A DNA stretch of 64,000 bases from Defluviimonas salinarum (GCF_026013545.1 NZ_JAPDOG010000012.1:1-64000); one strand, 5' to 3'; positions 26,005 through 35,831 are shown, numbered from the stretch's first letter. Notes: generated by a model from the sequence alone, not told the origin. Numbers and translations: made by a program.

Positions 26005-28851
26005 ATGACTATCTTGGATGTTAACAGTCAGAACTCTACTCTTGTTGAAGGACGACATCCGTCCGTCGAAATCGAGACGCGGTATGGTCCTTTTTGCATC
26101 CCCGGCAGCTCAGACATAATCGGAAACTCCCTGCGTGAGTACGGGGAATGGGCGCAAGCCGAACTGGAAATACTTTTCCATTTTATGGCTTACGGCGAAA
26201 CCGTCGTCGACGGCGGAGCTTGTTTTGGAACACACGCGCGGGCGTTTTCGGAAAGAGTTGGCGTACGCGGACGGGTGATCTGTTTCGAGCCATCGGCCGA
26301 GAACCGGTCAGTGTTGGAACGGAATGCTGCACTTTCCGCTGTGCGGAACATCGACGTTCGGGCTCGTGGTCTCGCCGAAATGACGGGGCGCGGGCGCTTG
26401 ATTGAACCGCAGTGCGGGAATGCGGGCGGCATCCGGCTGGCGGCGGATGCGGAAGACGGCCCGGTCGAACTCGTGCGGCTCGACGATGAAATTGACGGCG
26501 CGGTGCACTTCATAAAGCTCGACCTTGAGGGGGGCGAACTCCCGGCCCTCAAGGGGGCGGCCCGAATTCTGGCCGATCACAGGCCGGTCGTGTTTAGTGA
26601 AGTGCTTGATGTCGGTCGCGGCCTCGATCTGCTGCGCCACATGCAGGGGCAGGGCTATTTTTGCTGCGGACTCAATACTCCCGCGTTCACGTCCGCCAAC
26701 TTCAATCACTCGGCACTCGACATTTTCTCCGGCGGGACGGAATGCGGCCTGTTGTTCCTGCCCTCCGAAAATGCGGCGAGGTTCTCCGAACGGATCGACG
26801 CACTTGCCCTACCACTCATCGAAACGGCCGATGATCTGGTGCTGCTGTTGCTCCAGCAACCCCAATACAGCCGCGAAACGCTTCGACGGCAGATCGCGGC
26901 GCGCCGGTTGCGGGTGCCTCCGGCATCGTGCGATTCGGAGCGCACCGAGGCTGAGGTTGCCGAGAGCCGGGAATCTGCCGGCCGTGCCAGGGCTGAGGCT
27001 GCGGAGAGTCGGGAGGCTGCCGACCGCGCTCGGGCCGAGGCTGCGGAGAGCCGGGAAGCTGCCGATCGCGCTCGGGCCGAGGTTGCCGAGAGCCGGGAAG
27101 CTGCCGACCGTGCCAGGGCTGAGGCTGCGGAGAGTCGGGAGGTTGCCGACCGCGCAATAACGGTGGCTGCTGAGAGCCGGGTTGCAGTCAATCGCGCCGA
27201 GGCAGCGGCCGCCGAGAGCCGGGATGTCGCCCGCCGCGCCGAAGCCGACTGTTCGCGGCGTTTTGGCATCGCGCAGGCGAGGCTGGACGAGTTGCACAAG
27301 CTGCATGAACAGTGGGGCGTTCAGCATGCCGCGGCATTGCGGCTTGCCAACCGGGCTCGGAAGTTCCCGTTTTCCCTTTACTTCTGGTTGAATGCCCGCC
27401 ACCGCCGCGCCACGCGCAGTCTGCTCCGGTCCGCCGATATGCCGAATCTGGTTCAGGCGCGGATCACGCAGCTCAAGACCATCTTCGACGCTCCGCCGCC
27501 AAAACCGGCGCCAAAACCGCTAGCTCGGACCAGCAGCAAGCAGGTCGAGGTCCTGCGCGCGATTTCGTCCCGGATCGGACAGTCCGTACTGGCGCCGCTG
27601 CCCGAGATCCTCGAAGCGGTGCTCGAGGCGGAAGCGATTACCTTCGCACTCGCGCAGGCAAGCAAACAGGTTGTCGTGAGCGTGTCGCACGACAACTACC
27701 TGAAAGTTACCGGCGGTACGCAGATCTGCATTCAGATCGAGGCCGCCCGCGCCGCGACCGCCGGCATGGCTTATCTGAACATTCACCCGGTGCGCACTTG
27801 CACAGCGCTGCTGCCGGAAAGCGAGACCGACACGGCCGTGTTCCGCCTGACGCTGGACGGTTCCGTGATCGGGGTGGCACGGTATGCCGACATAATGGCG
27901 GCGGTAGAAAGCCTGACGGTTCTGGGGAAAAGCTTCCGGTTCGTCGTCCATCACCTGCTTGGCCACGCTCCCGAGGCGGTCGCGCGGCTGATCGAGGCAG
28001 GCGGAGACAGCCGCTGCTGTTTCTGGCTCCACGACTTCTTCGCCGCCTGCCAGAGCTACACGTTGATGCGCAACACCATCAGCTATTGCGGCGCGCCCGG
28101 CGTCGGATCGCCGGCGTGTGGAATCTGCGTCTTTGGCGCTTCCCGCGCCGCGCATATGCAGCGCCTCAGAGAGTTCTTCGACCGGATTGCTGTGACGGCG
28201 CTGGCGCCGTCTCAGGTCGCCGCGGATGTCTGGACCAGAGCCTGCGATTACAGGCTGCACGACGTGGTCGTGCAACCGCACATCACTCTTGACGCGGTGG
28301 CTCGGCCAAAGCCGTTGCCAAGCCTCGGTCGTGCGGATGCCGCGCCGATCAGGGTTGCGTTCGTTGGGGCGCCGGTCGCCCACAAGGGCTGGCTCGAATT
28401 CGAACGGCTGGTCGCGGATCATTCCGCCAGCACGGAAATCGAGTTCCACTATTTCGGGCGTCATGAGGTCAAGCTGGATATCGCCAGGCATTACGTCGCG
28501 GCGTCGTCCGAAGCGCCCGATGCGATGACCCGCGCGCTGACCGCAGCCGGCATCGATTTCGTTCTTCATTTCGCAGGTTGGCCTGAGACCTTTTCGTTGA
28601 CCGCCGCCGAGGCGCTGGCGAGCCATGCCTTCGTTGTGACGGACGTGCGCTCGGGTAATGTCGCGGCGTTGGTGCAAGCCACGGGCCGCGGTGTGGTGAT
28701 GGACTCTGCAGACGCCGTGTCGGAGTGGCTCAACAGTTCCGAGTGCCGCGACCTGGCGCTGCGAGTCCGCGAGCAGCGGCGAGCCGAGACCTTGCACGCC
28801 CGATACAGCGATATGGCGATACCAACTCTTCAAAGAATGACCGCGGCATGA
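26005..28851 (+). CDS. FkbM methyltransferase - coiled coil - glycosyltransferase fusion
   Basis: This protein has 948 residues in three parts. Residues about 60-230 are an FkbM-type methyltransferase (VVDGGACFGTHARAFSERVG, RVICFEPSAENRSVL, IKLDLEGGELPALKGA). Residues 316-413 are seven 14-residue coiled-coil units of the form AEAAESREAADRAR. From about 555 to the end is a GT4-like glycosyltransferase, opening VVVSVSHDNYLKVTGGTQIC and later showing FVGAPVAHKGW and WPETFSLTAAEALASHAFVV. The frame continues 29 codons upstream, but the ATG at 26005 is followed by plausible sequence. The next gene, another glycosyltransferase, overlaps by four bases. A role in methylated surface glycan or glycoprotein synthesis is likely. 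Confidence 0.85.
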   Translation: MTILDVNSQNSTLVEGRHPSVEIETRYGPFCIPGSSDIIGNSLREYGEWAQAELEILFHFMAYGETVVDGGACFGTHARAFSERVGVRGRVICFEPSAENRSVLERNAALSAVRNIDVRARGLAEMTGRGRLIEPQCGNAGGIRLAADAEDGPVELVRLDDEIDGAVHFIKLDLEGGELPALKGAARILADHRPVVFSEVLDVGRGLDLLRHMQGQGYFCCGLNTPAFTSANFNHSALDIFSGGTECGLLFLPSENAARFSERIDALALPLIETADDLVLLLLQQPQYSRETLRRQIAARRLRVPPASCDSERTEAEVAESRESAGRARAEAAESREAADRARAEAAESREAADRARAEVAESREAADRARAEAAESREVADRAITVAAESRVAVNRAEAAAAESRDVARRAEADCSRRFGIAQARLDELHKLHEQWGVQHAAALRLANRARKFPFSLYFWLNARHRRATRSLLRSADMPNLVQARITQLKTIFDAPPPKPAPKPLARTSSKQVEVLRAISSRIGQSVLAPLPEILEAVLEAEAITFALAQASKQVVVSVSHDNYLKVTGGTQICIQIEAARAATAGMAYLNIHPVRTCTALLPESETDTAVFRLTLDGSVIGVARYADIMAAVESLTVLGKSFRFVVHHLLGHAPEAVARLIEAGGDSRCCFWLHDFFAACQSYTLMRNTISYCGAPGVGSPACGICVFGASRAAHMQRLREFFDRIAVTALAPSQVAADVWTRACDYRLHDVVVQPHITLDAVARPKPLPSLGRADAAPIRVAFVGAPVAHKGWLEFERLVADHSASTEIEFHYFGRHEVKLDIARHYVAASSEAPDAMTRALTAAGIDFVLHFAGWPETFSLTAAEALASHAFVVTDVRSGNVAALVQATGRGVVMDSADAVSEWLNSSECRDLALRVREQRRAETLHARYSDMAIPTLQRMTAA
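26950..27243 (+). repeat. Seven 42-base tandem repeats encoding a coiled coil
   Basis: Seven in-frame copies of a 42-base unit encode 14 residues each (two heptads), such as AEAAESREAADRAR. The first five are nearly identical in DNA; the last two have diverged. Loss or gain of one unit keeps the frame, so the length of the linker between the methyltransferase and glycosyltransferase domains could vary among strains. Confidence 0.9.
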
Positions 28852-29882
28852 AAGTCCACGCCTATACAAGCTTTTCGTTCAGCTACCTGAATCGTGCCCG
28901 TGTGCTTGCCAGTTCGCTGCGCAGGCAGCACCCCGATTGGGTGATCTGGGCTGTGATCACGGACCATCCACCCCCGGGCTTCCGGTTCAACGCCGCCGAC
29001 GAAGATTTCGACCGGGTCGTTACCGCCGACGAGCTGTTCGGCGATATCACCGAGCCCTGGCTGTTTCGTCACGACATCGTCGAGGCATGCACGGCGGTCA
29101 AGGGGCGCGCGCTTCTGCATATCATGGAGCAACCGGACGCGGAGAAGATCGTCTATTTCGACCCTGACATCGCGGTATTCGGCCCGATGCAGCCGGTCGT
29201 GGATCTTCTGGATGACTGGTCGATCGTGCTGACCCCTCACCAAACCACTCCCGACACCGAAGAAATGGCCGTGCGCGACAACGAGATCACCTCGCTGCAC
29301 TATGGCACCTACAACCTCGGTTTCCTGGCTGTTCGTAACGATGCCGAAGCGCGCGCGTTTGCCGAATGGTGGACTGCGCGGCTACACACGTGGTGCGTCG
29401 ATCGGCTGGATATCGGGGTCTTCGTCGATCAGAAGTGGTGCAACCTGATCCCCTGCTATTTCGATAGCGTCAAGGTGCTGCGCGATCCGGGTTACAATGT
29501 TGCCAGCTGGAACCTCAGCCACCGGAGGGTCACGATCCCGGCGGACGGATCGATCCTGGTCAACGGCGTGCCGCTGCGGTTCTACCACTTCACCAAGCTC
29601 GGTCCTGTCGGCGACACGATGACCGAGCGCTACGCAAAGGACAATTTCGAGGTTCACGAAGTCTGGGCCTGGTATCGGCGCGAAGTCGAACGTTTCACAG
29701 ATCAACTGATCCCAAAGGGGTGGTGGTACTACGGCATATTCCGTGACGGATCACCAATTCCCAAATCGGCGCGCGAGCTGTTCCGCGATCGTGCCGACCT
29801 GCAGAAGGCATTCCCGAATCCATTCAAGACGGACTTTCGAGAGTGGTTGGTAAAAAACACCAAACTGATCGCGAACGCCTAG
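28848..29882 (+). CDS. Nucleotide-sugar glycosyltransferase (GT-A/GT8-like)
   Basis: The 344-residue protein begins MKVHAYTSFSFSYLNRARVL and shows the GT-A acceptor layout. The DxD-type metal and sugar-nucleotide motif is YFDPDIAVF. HYGTYNLGFLAVRN and the late FYHFTKLGP fit GT8-like transferases that read a nascent glycan. The start overlaps the stop of the FkbM-glycosyltransferase fusion (ATGA), indicating translational coupling. The donor sugar is unknown. Confidence 0.83.
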   Translation: MKVHAYTSFSFSYLNRARVLASSLRRQHPDWVIWAVITDHPPPGFRFNAADEDFDRVVTADELFGDITEPWLFRHDIVEACTAVKGRALLHIMEQPDAEKIVYFDPDIAVFGPMQPVVDLLDDWSIVLTPHQTTPDTEEMAVRDNEITSLHYGTYNLGFLAVRNDAEARAFAEWWTARLHTWCVDRLDIGVFVDQKWCNLIPCYFDSVKVLRDPGYNVASWNLSHRRVTIPADGSILVNGVPLRFYHFTKLGPVGDTMTERYAKDNFEVHEVWAWYRREVERFTDQLIPKGWWYYGIFRDGSPIPKSARELFRDRADLQKAFPNPFKTDFREWLVKNTKLIANA

Positions 29883-30546
29883 GTTCCAGGTGACGGCGAC
29901 GCGGTCGTCGATGCGGTCCGGCGAAGTCGTGCGGTCGGTCTCAACCGTCACCACGGTGCTTGGCGTGGCCCCCGTGATCAGCATGCCCGCGCGAGACCTT
30001 TGCCGGCCGGACGATCACGCCATTGAGCCCTGGTTTCCAATGTTGTGCAGCCGGTGTGCGTGATTGATCGCGGTGAGCGCTATCTGCCGGGGCGCGTTCC
30101 GGCAGTCGCGATCTCGGCCGTGCTTGCCGGGTCCCGATGATGGGGTTACCGGGCGGCGGCAGCGCGGCGACGGGGTGTCACCGCGATGCGCACTCGACGC
30201 GGCAACGCGATTCAAGCCGCGCTGTGTAACTCCGGCGGGGACGCAGGCGCGTCGGCTTCGCATCGTTCACGGCGGTGTTCGCGGAAAGACCGTCCAAGAT
30301 CGCTCCAAGCGAATTCCGCCGGTCGCCGATCGGGTTAATGCTGCAGGGAACCGTGATTTCGGCAAATTGGTGATCACAAGATTTTTTTATGTGATCACAA
30401 ATTCGATCTTTATCGCTAACGCGTGAGGATTCGTCGTTTTTGCGCCATAAGCGACGTGACATGAGCGGGATTTGCGGTCATGAAGTACTCGATGCCCGCC
30501 GGCGTTTCTGCGCTGCCGCGAGGCTGAGGCAAGAGAGGGACCGACC
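29883..30546. other. Intergenic region upstream of the sdh operon
   Basis: These 664 bases contain no reading frame with domain similarity or a convincing ribosome site. Base composition changes from G+C-rich to A+T-rich at about 30,355-30,420. That patch holds a pair of palindromes described separately and probably the sdh promoter. Confidence 0.55.
30370..30398. promoter_or_regulatory. Paired palindromes upstream of sdhC
   Basis: GTGATCAC occurs at 30370-30377 and again at 30391-30398. Each is a perfect eight-base palindrome. The starts are 21 bases apart, two turns of DNA, so both face the same side. An A+T-rich spacer (AAGATTTTTTTAT) separates them. They lie about 150 bases before the sdhC start, in the only A+T-rich part of the region. 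They look like a tandem operator for a dimeric regulator, perhaps of GntR or CRP type; the regulator cannot be named. Confidence 0.6.
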
Positions 30547-30930
30547 ATGGCCGACGTCAACCGGGGCAACCGTCCGCTGTCGCCGCATCTCCAGATCTAT
30601 CGCTGGCAGGTGCCGATGCTCACCTCGATCCTGACCCGGATCAGCGGCAACGCGCTGGTCGTGGCGGCGGCCCTGATCGTCTGGTGGCTCCTGGCGGCGG
30701 CGACGAGCGAAAGCTATTTCGCCGTGGCCGACGCGGTCTTGAGATCATGGCTCGGCAAGCTGGTCTTCCTCGGCTCCATCTGGGCGATCTGGTACCACTT
30801 CCTCGCCGGGCTCCGGCATCTTTACTACGACAGCGGCCGCGGCCTCGACATTCCGACCGCCGAGAAGCTCGGCTGGGGCTGCATCATCGGATCGGTCGTG
30901 CTGACCCTTCTCACCGTCATCATCCTCTGA
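30547..30930 (+). CDS. sdhC: Succinate dehydrogenase cytochrome b556 subunit
   Basis: This 127-residue membrane anchor begins NRGNRPLSPHLQIYRWQVPM, the conserved SdhC N terminus with the SH residues near the quinone site. Three transmembrane segments follow, and HFLAGLRHLYYD contains the conserved haem-ligand histidine region. It anchors the dehydrogenase in the inner membrane and passes electrons to ubiquinone. It is the first gene of the operon, with sdhD 12 bases later. Confidence 0.96.
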   Translation: MADVNRGNRPLSPHLQIYRWQVPMLTSILTRISGNALVVAAALIVWWLLAAATSESYFAVADAVLRSWLGKLVFLGSIWAIWYHFLAGLRHLYYDSGRGLDIPTAEKLGWGCIIGSVVLTLLTVIIL

Positions 30931-30942
30931 GGGAGCAGGACC

Positions 30943-31314
30943 ATGCGTTACCTCACTGACCGCAAGCGCGCAGAGGGCCTCGGCTCGGCCAAGTCCGGCA
31001 CGCTGCATCACTGGCACATGATGGTCTCGGCCGTCGGGCTGGCGATCCTCGTGCCGCTCTTCATCTTCACCTTTGGCGACATCCTCGGCGCGCCCCATGA
31101 GGAGGTCGTCGCCTATTACAGCCGGCCCTTCCCGGCGATCGTCGCGGGGCTGACGATCCTGATCGGCCTTTACCACTTCAAGAACGGCGCCCAGATCGCG
31201 ATCGAGGACTATACCCACGGGATCGTCCGCAAGCTCTCGATCATCGCGGTGACCTGCTTTTCCTACGGCCTGATGGCCACCGGGCTTTACGCGCTGATCC
31301 GGCTCGCGCTCTGA
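30943..31314 (+). CDS. sdhD: Succinate dehydrogenase hydrophobic membrane anchor subunit
   Basis: This 123-residue protein has three transmembrane segments and the SdhD pattern HHWHMMVSAVGLAILVPL, then LYHFKNGAQIAIEDYTHG, with histidines near the haem and quinone site. It pairs with SdhC. It is 12 bases after sdhC and 12 before sdhA. Confidence 0.95.
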   Translation: MRYLTDRKRAEGLGSAKSGTLHHWHMMVSAVGLAILVPLFIFTFGDILGAPHEEVVAYYSRPFPAIVAGLTILIGLYHFKNGAQIAIEDYTHGIVRKLSIIAVTCFSYGLMATGLYALIRLAL

Positions 31315-31326
31315 GGGACTGACAAG

Positions 31327-33129
31327 ATGACTGCTTATCCGTACGAAGTTCACGAATACGACGTGGTCGTGGTCGGCGCCGGCGGCGCGGGGCTCCGGGC
31401 GACGCTCGGCATGGCCGAGCAAGGGCTGCGCACGGCCTGCGTGACCAAGGTTTTCCCGACCCGCTCGCACACGGTCGCGGCGCAGGGCGGCATCGCGGCC
31501 AGCCTGGGCAACATGGGGCCGGACAGCTGGCAGTGGCACATGTACGACACCGTGAAGGGGTCGGACTGGCTCGGCGATACCGACGCGATGGAATACCTCG
31601 CCCGCGAGGCGCCGAAGGCGGTCTACGAGCTTGAGCATTACGGCGTGCCGTTCTCCCGCACCGAGGAGGGCAAGATCTACCAGCGCCCCTTCGGCGGCCA
31701 CACGACCGAGTTCGGCGAGGGGCCCCCCGTGCAGCGCACCTGTGCGGCCGCCGACCGCACCGGCCACGCGATCCTTCACACGCTCTACGGCCAGTCCCTG
31801 AAGAACAACGCCGAGTTCTTCATCGAGTATTTCGCGCTCGATCTGATCGTCACCGATGGCCGCTGCACCGGCATCGTCGCGTGGAAGCTCGATGACGGCA
31901 CGATCCATGTCTTCAACGCGAAGATGGTTGTGCTCGCGACAGGCGGCTACGGCCGCGCCTATTTCTCCGCGACCTCGGCCCATACCTGCACCGGCGACGG
32001 CGGCGGCATGGTGGCGCGGGCGGGTCTGCCGCTTCAGGACATGGAATTCGTGCAGTTCCACCCGACCGGCATCTACGGTTCGGGCTGCCTCATCACCGAA
32101 GGCGCGCGCGGCGAGGGCGGGTACCTCACCAACTCCGAGGGCGAGCGGTTCATGGAGCGCTACGCGCCGACCTACAAGGACCTCGCGAGCCGCGACGTCG
32201 TCTCGCGCTGCATGACGATCGAGATCCGCGAGGGCAGGGGTGTCGGTGCGGAGGGCGATCACATCCACCTCCACCTCAACCACCTGCCGCCCGAGACCTT
32301 GCACGAGCGTCTGCCCGGCATCTCGGAATCGGCGAAGATCTTCGCCGGCGTCGATGTGACCAAGGAGCCGATCCCGGTCCTGCCGACGGTGCATTACAAC
32401 ATGGGCGGCATCCCGACGAACTACTGGGGCGAGGTGCTGAACCCCACGAAGGACAGCCCCGACGCGGTCTTCCCGGGCCTGATGGCGGTGGGCGAGGCCG
32501 GCTGCGCAAGCGTCCACGGCGCCAACCGGCTCGGGTCGAACTCGCTCATCGACCTCGTCGTGTTCGGCCGCGCCGCCGCGATCCGCGCGGGCGAGGTGGT
32601 GGACCCGAAGGAGCGCAACCAGCCCGTCAACAGGGCGGAGGTCGACCAGGCGCTTTCGCGCTTCGACGGCTTCCGCAATGCCAAGGGCGCCGTGCCGACG
32701 GCCGAGTTGCGCCTTGAGATGCAGAAGACGATGCAGGCCGATGCCGCGGTCTTCCGCACCGACAAGACGCTCGCCGAAGGGGTCGGGAAGATGCAGAAGG
32801 TCGCCGCCAAGATGGACGACCTTGCCGTCACCGACCGCTCGCTGGTCTGGAACTCCGACCTGATGGAGACGCTGGAACTGGCGAACCTGATGCCGAACGC
32901 GCTTGCGACCATCGTCGCCGCCGAGGCGCGCAAGGAAAGCCGCGGCGCGCATGCGCACGAGGACTACCCCAAGCGCGACGACGCGACCTGGCGGGTGCAT
33001 TCGCTGGCCCATGTCGACGGCGCCAGGGTCACGCTCTCGACCCGGCCGGTGCATCTCGACCCGCTGACGACCGAGAAGGAGGGCGGGATCGACCTCAAGA
33101 AGATCGCGCCGAAGGCGAGGGTCTATTGA
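31327..33129 (+). CDS. sdhA: Succinate dehydrogenase flavoprotein subunit
   Basis: This 600-residue flavoprotein oxidises succinate to fumarate in the TCA cycle and respiratory complex II. The FAD-binding motif [20 protein letters not shown] is at residue 14. The covalent FAD histidine lies in [36 protein letters not shown] carries the catalytic arginine, and the C-terminal capping region is complete. The length is normal. Its stop overlaps the next ATG by one base. Confidence 0.98.
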   Translation: MTAYPYEVHEYDVVVVGAGGAGLRATLGMAEQGLRTACVTKVFPTRSHTVAAQGGIAASLGNMGPDSWQWHMYDTVKGSDWLGDTDAMEYLAREAPKAVYELEHYGVPFSRTEEGKIYQRPFGGHTTEFGEGPPVQRTCAAADRTGHAILHTLYGQSLKNNAEFFIEYFALDLIVTDGRCTGIVAWKLDDGTIHVFNAKMVVLATGGYGRAYFSATSAHTCTGDGGGMVARAGLPLQDMEFVQFHPTGIYGSGCLITEGARGEGGYLTNSEGERFMERYAPTYKDLASRDVVSRCMTIEIREGRGVGAEGDHIHLHLNHLPPETLHERLPGISESAKIFAGVDVTKEPIPVLPTVHYNMGGIPTNYWGEVLNPTKDSPDAVFPGLMAVGEAGCASVHGANRLGSNSLIDLVVFGRAAAIRAGEVVDPKERNQPVNRAEVDQALSRFDGFRNAKGAVPTAELRLEMQKTMQADAAVFRTDKTLAEGVGKMQKVAAKMDDLAVTDRSLVWNSDLMETLELANLMPNALATIVAAEARKESRGAHAHEDYPKRDDATWRVHSLAHVDGARVTLSTRPVHLDPLTTEKEGGIDLKKIAPKARVY

Positions 33130-33824
33130 TGCGCAGAGACAGTCGAGTCGCGTTCATAATCCTCGGGGCGACCGTGGCGCTGACCGCATGCGGCTCGCCG
33201 AAGGCGGATATTGCGACCTCGTGTTTGTTCGAGGTCAACCCGCCCGGCGCCTATACCTATCCCGGTGGCGTTGCGGCGCCGACGGTGACGCCGGCCGAAG
33301 GTGGCACCGCGGAAGGGGCCGCGGCGGTGAACGCCTGCATTCAACGCCGCGCGGCGGCGCTGGGGGCGCCAATCGCTACGTCCGCCTCGGCGCCGGACGG
33401 TGCGTCTGCCGCGTCGGCCTCGACCCCGATCCGGGAGTATAACGCCGTCCAGAGCGGCGGTGGCATGACGGTGCGGACCTATACCTACGGCACGCCGCCC
33501 GCCGCGGCCGCGCCGGGGGCGCCGACGACCGATCTCGCCTATACGCCGCGCCAGCGCGGCGCGGCCGCGATGACCGGCGGCGCGGGCTATCGCGGCTCCT
33601 ATCTCGAAGGCGGCACCGGCACGGCCACCTACGCTGCCGACGTGGTGCCGACGCGCGCCGCGGCGCCGAAGCCCGCCAAGGGCAAGCTGCCGCTGCCGGT
33701 CGAATACCCGCTCCTGCCCGGCGATGCCGAACGGTGGAACTCGCTGACGCTCGCCGAGCAGCAGCGCGCGCTCCTGTTCCTCAAGGACGGTTCCACGATC
33801 GGCGCTTCACTGAGGACCGACTGA
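33129..33824 (+). CDS. Lipoprotein-like protein within the sdh operon
   Basis: The protein has 231 residues. The N terminus is a hydrophobic signal ending in a lipobox (VALTACGS), so it should be a lipid-anchored periplasmic or outer-membrane protein. The remainder is rich in Ala, Gly, Pro and Thr, with no recognised domain. It overlaps sdhA (TGATG) and the next small gene by one base. It may be important for complex II assembly or may simply be cotranscribed. Similar small genes occupy this place in related genera, but I cannot confirm homology here. Confidence 0.75.
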   Translation: MRRDSRVAFIILGATVALTACGSPKADIATSCLFEVNPPGAYTYPGGVAAPTVTPAEGGTAEGAAAVNACIQRRAAALGAPIATSASAPDGASAASASTPIREYNAVQSGGGMTVRTYTYGTPPAAAAPGAPTTDLAYTPRQRGAAAMTGGAGYRGSYLEGGTGTATYAADVVPTRAAAPKPAKGKLPLPVEYPLLPGDAERWNSLTLAEQQRALLFLKDGSTIGASLRTD

Positions 33825-34135
33825 TGCGGATCCCTGTCGCCCTTGCCGCCGTCGGCCTGCTGCCCGGCTGTGTCGCGGTCATCACCGCCGACGCGACGCG
33901 CAAGGAATCGCGGCTGGCGATCGACAAGGTGCTGTCTGCCGAACGGCCCGACCTGCCCGCCGAAGCTGGCGGTTGCGTGCTGAAGGCGATGACATTGCCC
34001 GAAAGCGTGCAGCTCGGCCTCGCCGACAACTACAAGGCGGTCTCGGCCGAGAACCGCGCGCTGATCCTGTCCTATGCCGACCGCCCGAAGGCGGCGGCCT
34101 GCATCGCCGCCCTGCCGGCGGCGGCCACCGAATGA
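33824..34135 (+). CDS. Small lipoprotein-like protein within the sdh operon
   Basis: The 103-residue protein has a signal MRIPVALAAVGLLPGC ending in a lipobox-like LPGC. The mature part is about 85 residues, largely helical, with two further cysteines (GGCVLKAM and AAACIAAL) that could form a disulfide. I do not recognise the family. It starts within the stop of the preceding gene (TGATG) and ends 35 bases before sdhB. Confidence 0.7.
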   Translation: MRIPVALAAVGLLPGCVAVITADATRKESRLAIDKVLSAERPDLPAEAGGCVLKAMTLPESVQLGLADNYKAVSAENRALILSYADRPKAAACIAALPAAATE

Positions 34136-34170
34136 CACGCGCCCAGACCCGCGAGCAAAGGGGATAGCCC

Positions 34171-34950
34171 ATGGTCCAGTTCACCCTTCCGAAGAACTCG
34201 AAGATGCGGGTCGGCAAGACCTGGCCGAAGCCCGCCGGCGCGACCAATGTCCGCAAGTTCCAGATCTACCGCTGGGATCCCGATACCGGTGAGAACCCGC
34301 GTGTCGACACCTATTTCCTCGACATGGACAAGTGCGGGCCGATGGTTCTGGACGCGCTGATTAAGATCAAGAACGAGATCGACCCGACGCTGACCTTCCG
34401 TCGCTCCTGCCGGGAAGGCATCTGCGGCTCCTGCGCGATGAACATCGACGGGATCAACACGCTCGCCTGCATCTACGGGCTCGACGAGATCACCGGCGAC
34501 GTGAAGATCTATCCCCTGCCGCACATGCCGGTGGTGAAGGACCTGATCCCGGATCTGACGCATTTCTACGCCCAGCACGCCTCGATCATGCCCTGGCTCG
34601 AGACCAAGACCAACCGGCCTGCGAAGGAGTGGCGCCAGTCGATCGAGGACCGCAAGAAGCTCGACGGGCTCTACGAATGCGTGATGTGCGCCTCCTGCTC
34701 GACCTCGTGCCCGAGCTACTGGTGGAACGGCGACCGCTACCTCGGCCCGGCCGCGCTCCTGCACGCCTACCGCTGGATCATCGACAGCCGCGACGAGGCC
34801 ACCGGCGAGCGGCTCGACCAGCTCGAGGATCCATTCAAGCTCTACCGCTGCCACACGATCATGAACTGCGCCAAGACCTGCCCGAAGGGTCTCAACCCCG
34901 CCAAGGCCATCGCCGAGATCAAGCGGCTGATGGTCGAACGCGTGGTCTGA
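34171..34950 (+). CDS. sdhB: Succinate dehydrogenase iron-sulfur subunit
   Basis: This 259-residue protein carries all three clusters. [21 protein letters not shown] binds the [2Fe-2S] centre, the [12 protein letters not shown] group binds [4Fe-4S], and the [14 protein letters not shown] group completes the [3Fe-4S] site. It links SdhA to the membrane subunits. The ATG follows AAAGGGGATAGCCC. It is the last gene of the operon. Confidence 0.97.
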   Translation: MVQFTLPKNSKMRVGKTWPKPAGATNVRKFQIYRWDPDTGENPRVDTYFLDMDKCGPMVLDALIKIKNEIDPTLTFRRSCREGICGSCAMNIDGINTLACIYGLDEITGDVKIYPLPHMPVVKDLIPDLTHFYAQHASIMPWLETKTNRPAKEWRQSIEDRKKLDGLYECVMCASCSTSCPSYWWNGDRYLGPAALLHAYRWIIDSRDEATGERLDQLEDPFKLYRCHTIMNCAKTCPKGLNPAKAIAEIKRLMVERVV

Positions 34951-34965
34951 GCGGGGCCGCCCGGC

Positions 34966-35430
34966 CTAGTTCAGCGGATGGGCGCTCCAGTCGGTGCGCG
35001 AGATCGACCAGACCCGCGCGAGCGACGGACAGCAGCGCGGGTCATTGGGGCCGAGGACGGTCGTCGTGACCTCGATCTGGTCCGGCAGGAACTGCGCGTT
35101 TCGCGGCTCCATGCCAAAGACGTTGCTGACCGTGCGGTTCATGGAGAAGCCGGCGTCACCGCGCGCGTAGTACGCCACCCTGATGTCCACATTGCCCGCC
35201 GATCCGACGATCTCCGGATAGACGACGCCGATCGCCTCTCGCGCGAGTGCAGGATCGGGATTGTCGGGAAGCCAGGCGAAGGCCGCGATTTCTTGTCCGG
35301 GTGCGAGGGTCTGGATCAGGAAGCCCCGGACATCACCCCAGCCGGACAGATCCTGGGCTGTCGCGGCAGTCGCGAACGTTGCGGCGCAGAGCGCGGCGGC
35401 GAGGAGTCGCAGGCCAGAACGCAGAGTCAT
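34966..35430 (-). CDS. Exported protein of unknown function
   Basis: This 154-residue protein has a Sec signal (LRLLAAALCAATFATAATAQ, cleavage likely after ATA). The mature region is a compact beta-rich domain containing DPRCCPSLARV near the end. I do not recognise the family, although small exported proteins with paired cysteines like this are common in alphaproteobacteria. The frame extends 19 codons further; the ATG at 35430 is five bases after GGGAGG. It is convergent with sdhB. Confidence 0.7.
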   Translation of the reverse strand: MTLRSGLRLLAAALCAATFATAATAQDLSGWGDVRGFLIQTLAPGQEIAAFAWLPDNPDPALAREAIGVVYPEIVGSAGNVDIRVAYYARGDAGFSMNRTVSNVFGMEPRNAQFLPDQIEVTTTVLGPNDPRCCPSLARVWSISRTDWSAHPLN

Positions 35431-35588
35431 GGAGGCCTCCCCCGGGGGTGATTGACCTTCGGGAAAGTGTGAACGTGGGCGCGCCACGGGTCAATGCACC
35501 AGCGCGGATCGGCGCCCTTAACGCGGAGTCATTCCCGGTCTATATGGCAGATGTCGCTCCGCCCCTTCAGCCGCCGGAATCCGCGCCC

Positions 35589-35831
35589 ATGGCCCTCATC
35601 GACCGAGCGAAGATCAAGGCGCTTGCGAAACGCAGCCGGCGCTTCCTCGCGCGCGTCAACCGCAAGGTGCCACCGGGGCTGCGGACGGTGCTCGGGCTGC
35701 TCCTGATCGTGGGCGGCTTTCTCGGCTTCCTGCCGGTGCTCGGCTTCTGGATGATCCCGCTCGGGATCGGCGTCGTCTGGCTCGACATCCGCGCCTTCCG
35801 CAAGGGACGGCGCAACCGGACCGGCCGCTAG
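35589..35831 (+). CDS. Small membrane protein
   Basis: The 80-residue protein has a basic N terminus and one or two hydrophobic segments (TVLGLLLIVGGFLGFLPVLG, then FWMIPLGIGVVWLDI). It ends in a basic tail. Function unknown. An in-frame ATG at 35544 would add 15 residues; ribosome sites do not settle the choice. It ends four bases inside the convergent gene at 35828. Confidence 0.65.
   Translation: MALIDRAKIKALAKRSRRFLARVNRKVPPGLRTVLGLLLIVGGFLGFLPVLGFWMIPLGIGVVWLDIRAFRKGRRNRTGR

Noticed and set aside
26950-27243. Regular short repeats that might be read as a CRISPR array
   Set aside because: The units are directly adjacent, encode a continuous coiled coil, and have no spacers.
29883-30430. 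Frames of 77-120 codons upstream of sdhC
   Set aside because: No recognised domain or start signal was found, and the A+T-rich end of the region looks regulatory.
30745-33054. A 769-codon open frame antisense to sdhD-sdhA
   Set aside because: It lies entirely opposite well-supported sdh genes, with histidine- and arginine-rich low-complexity sequence.
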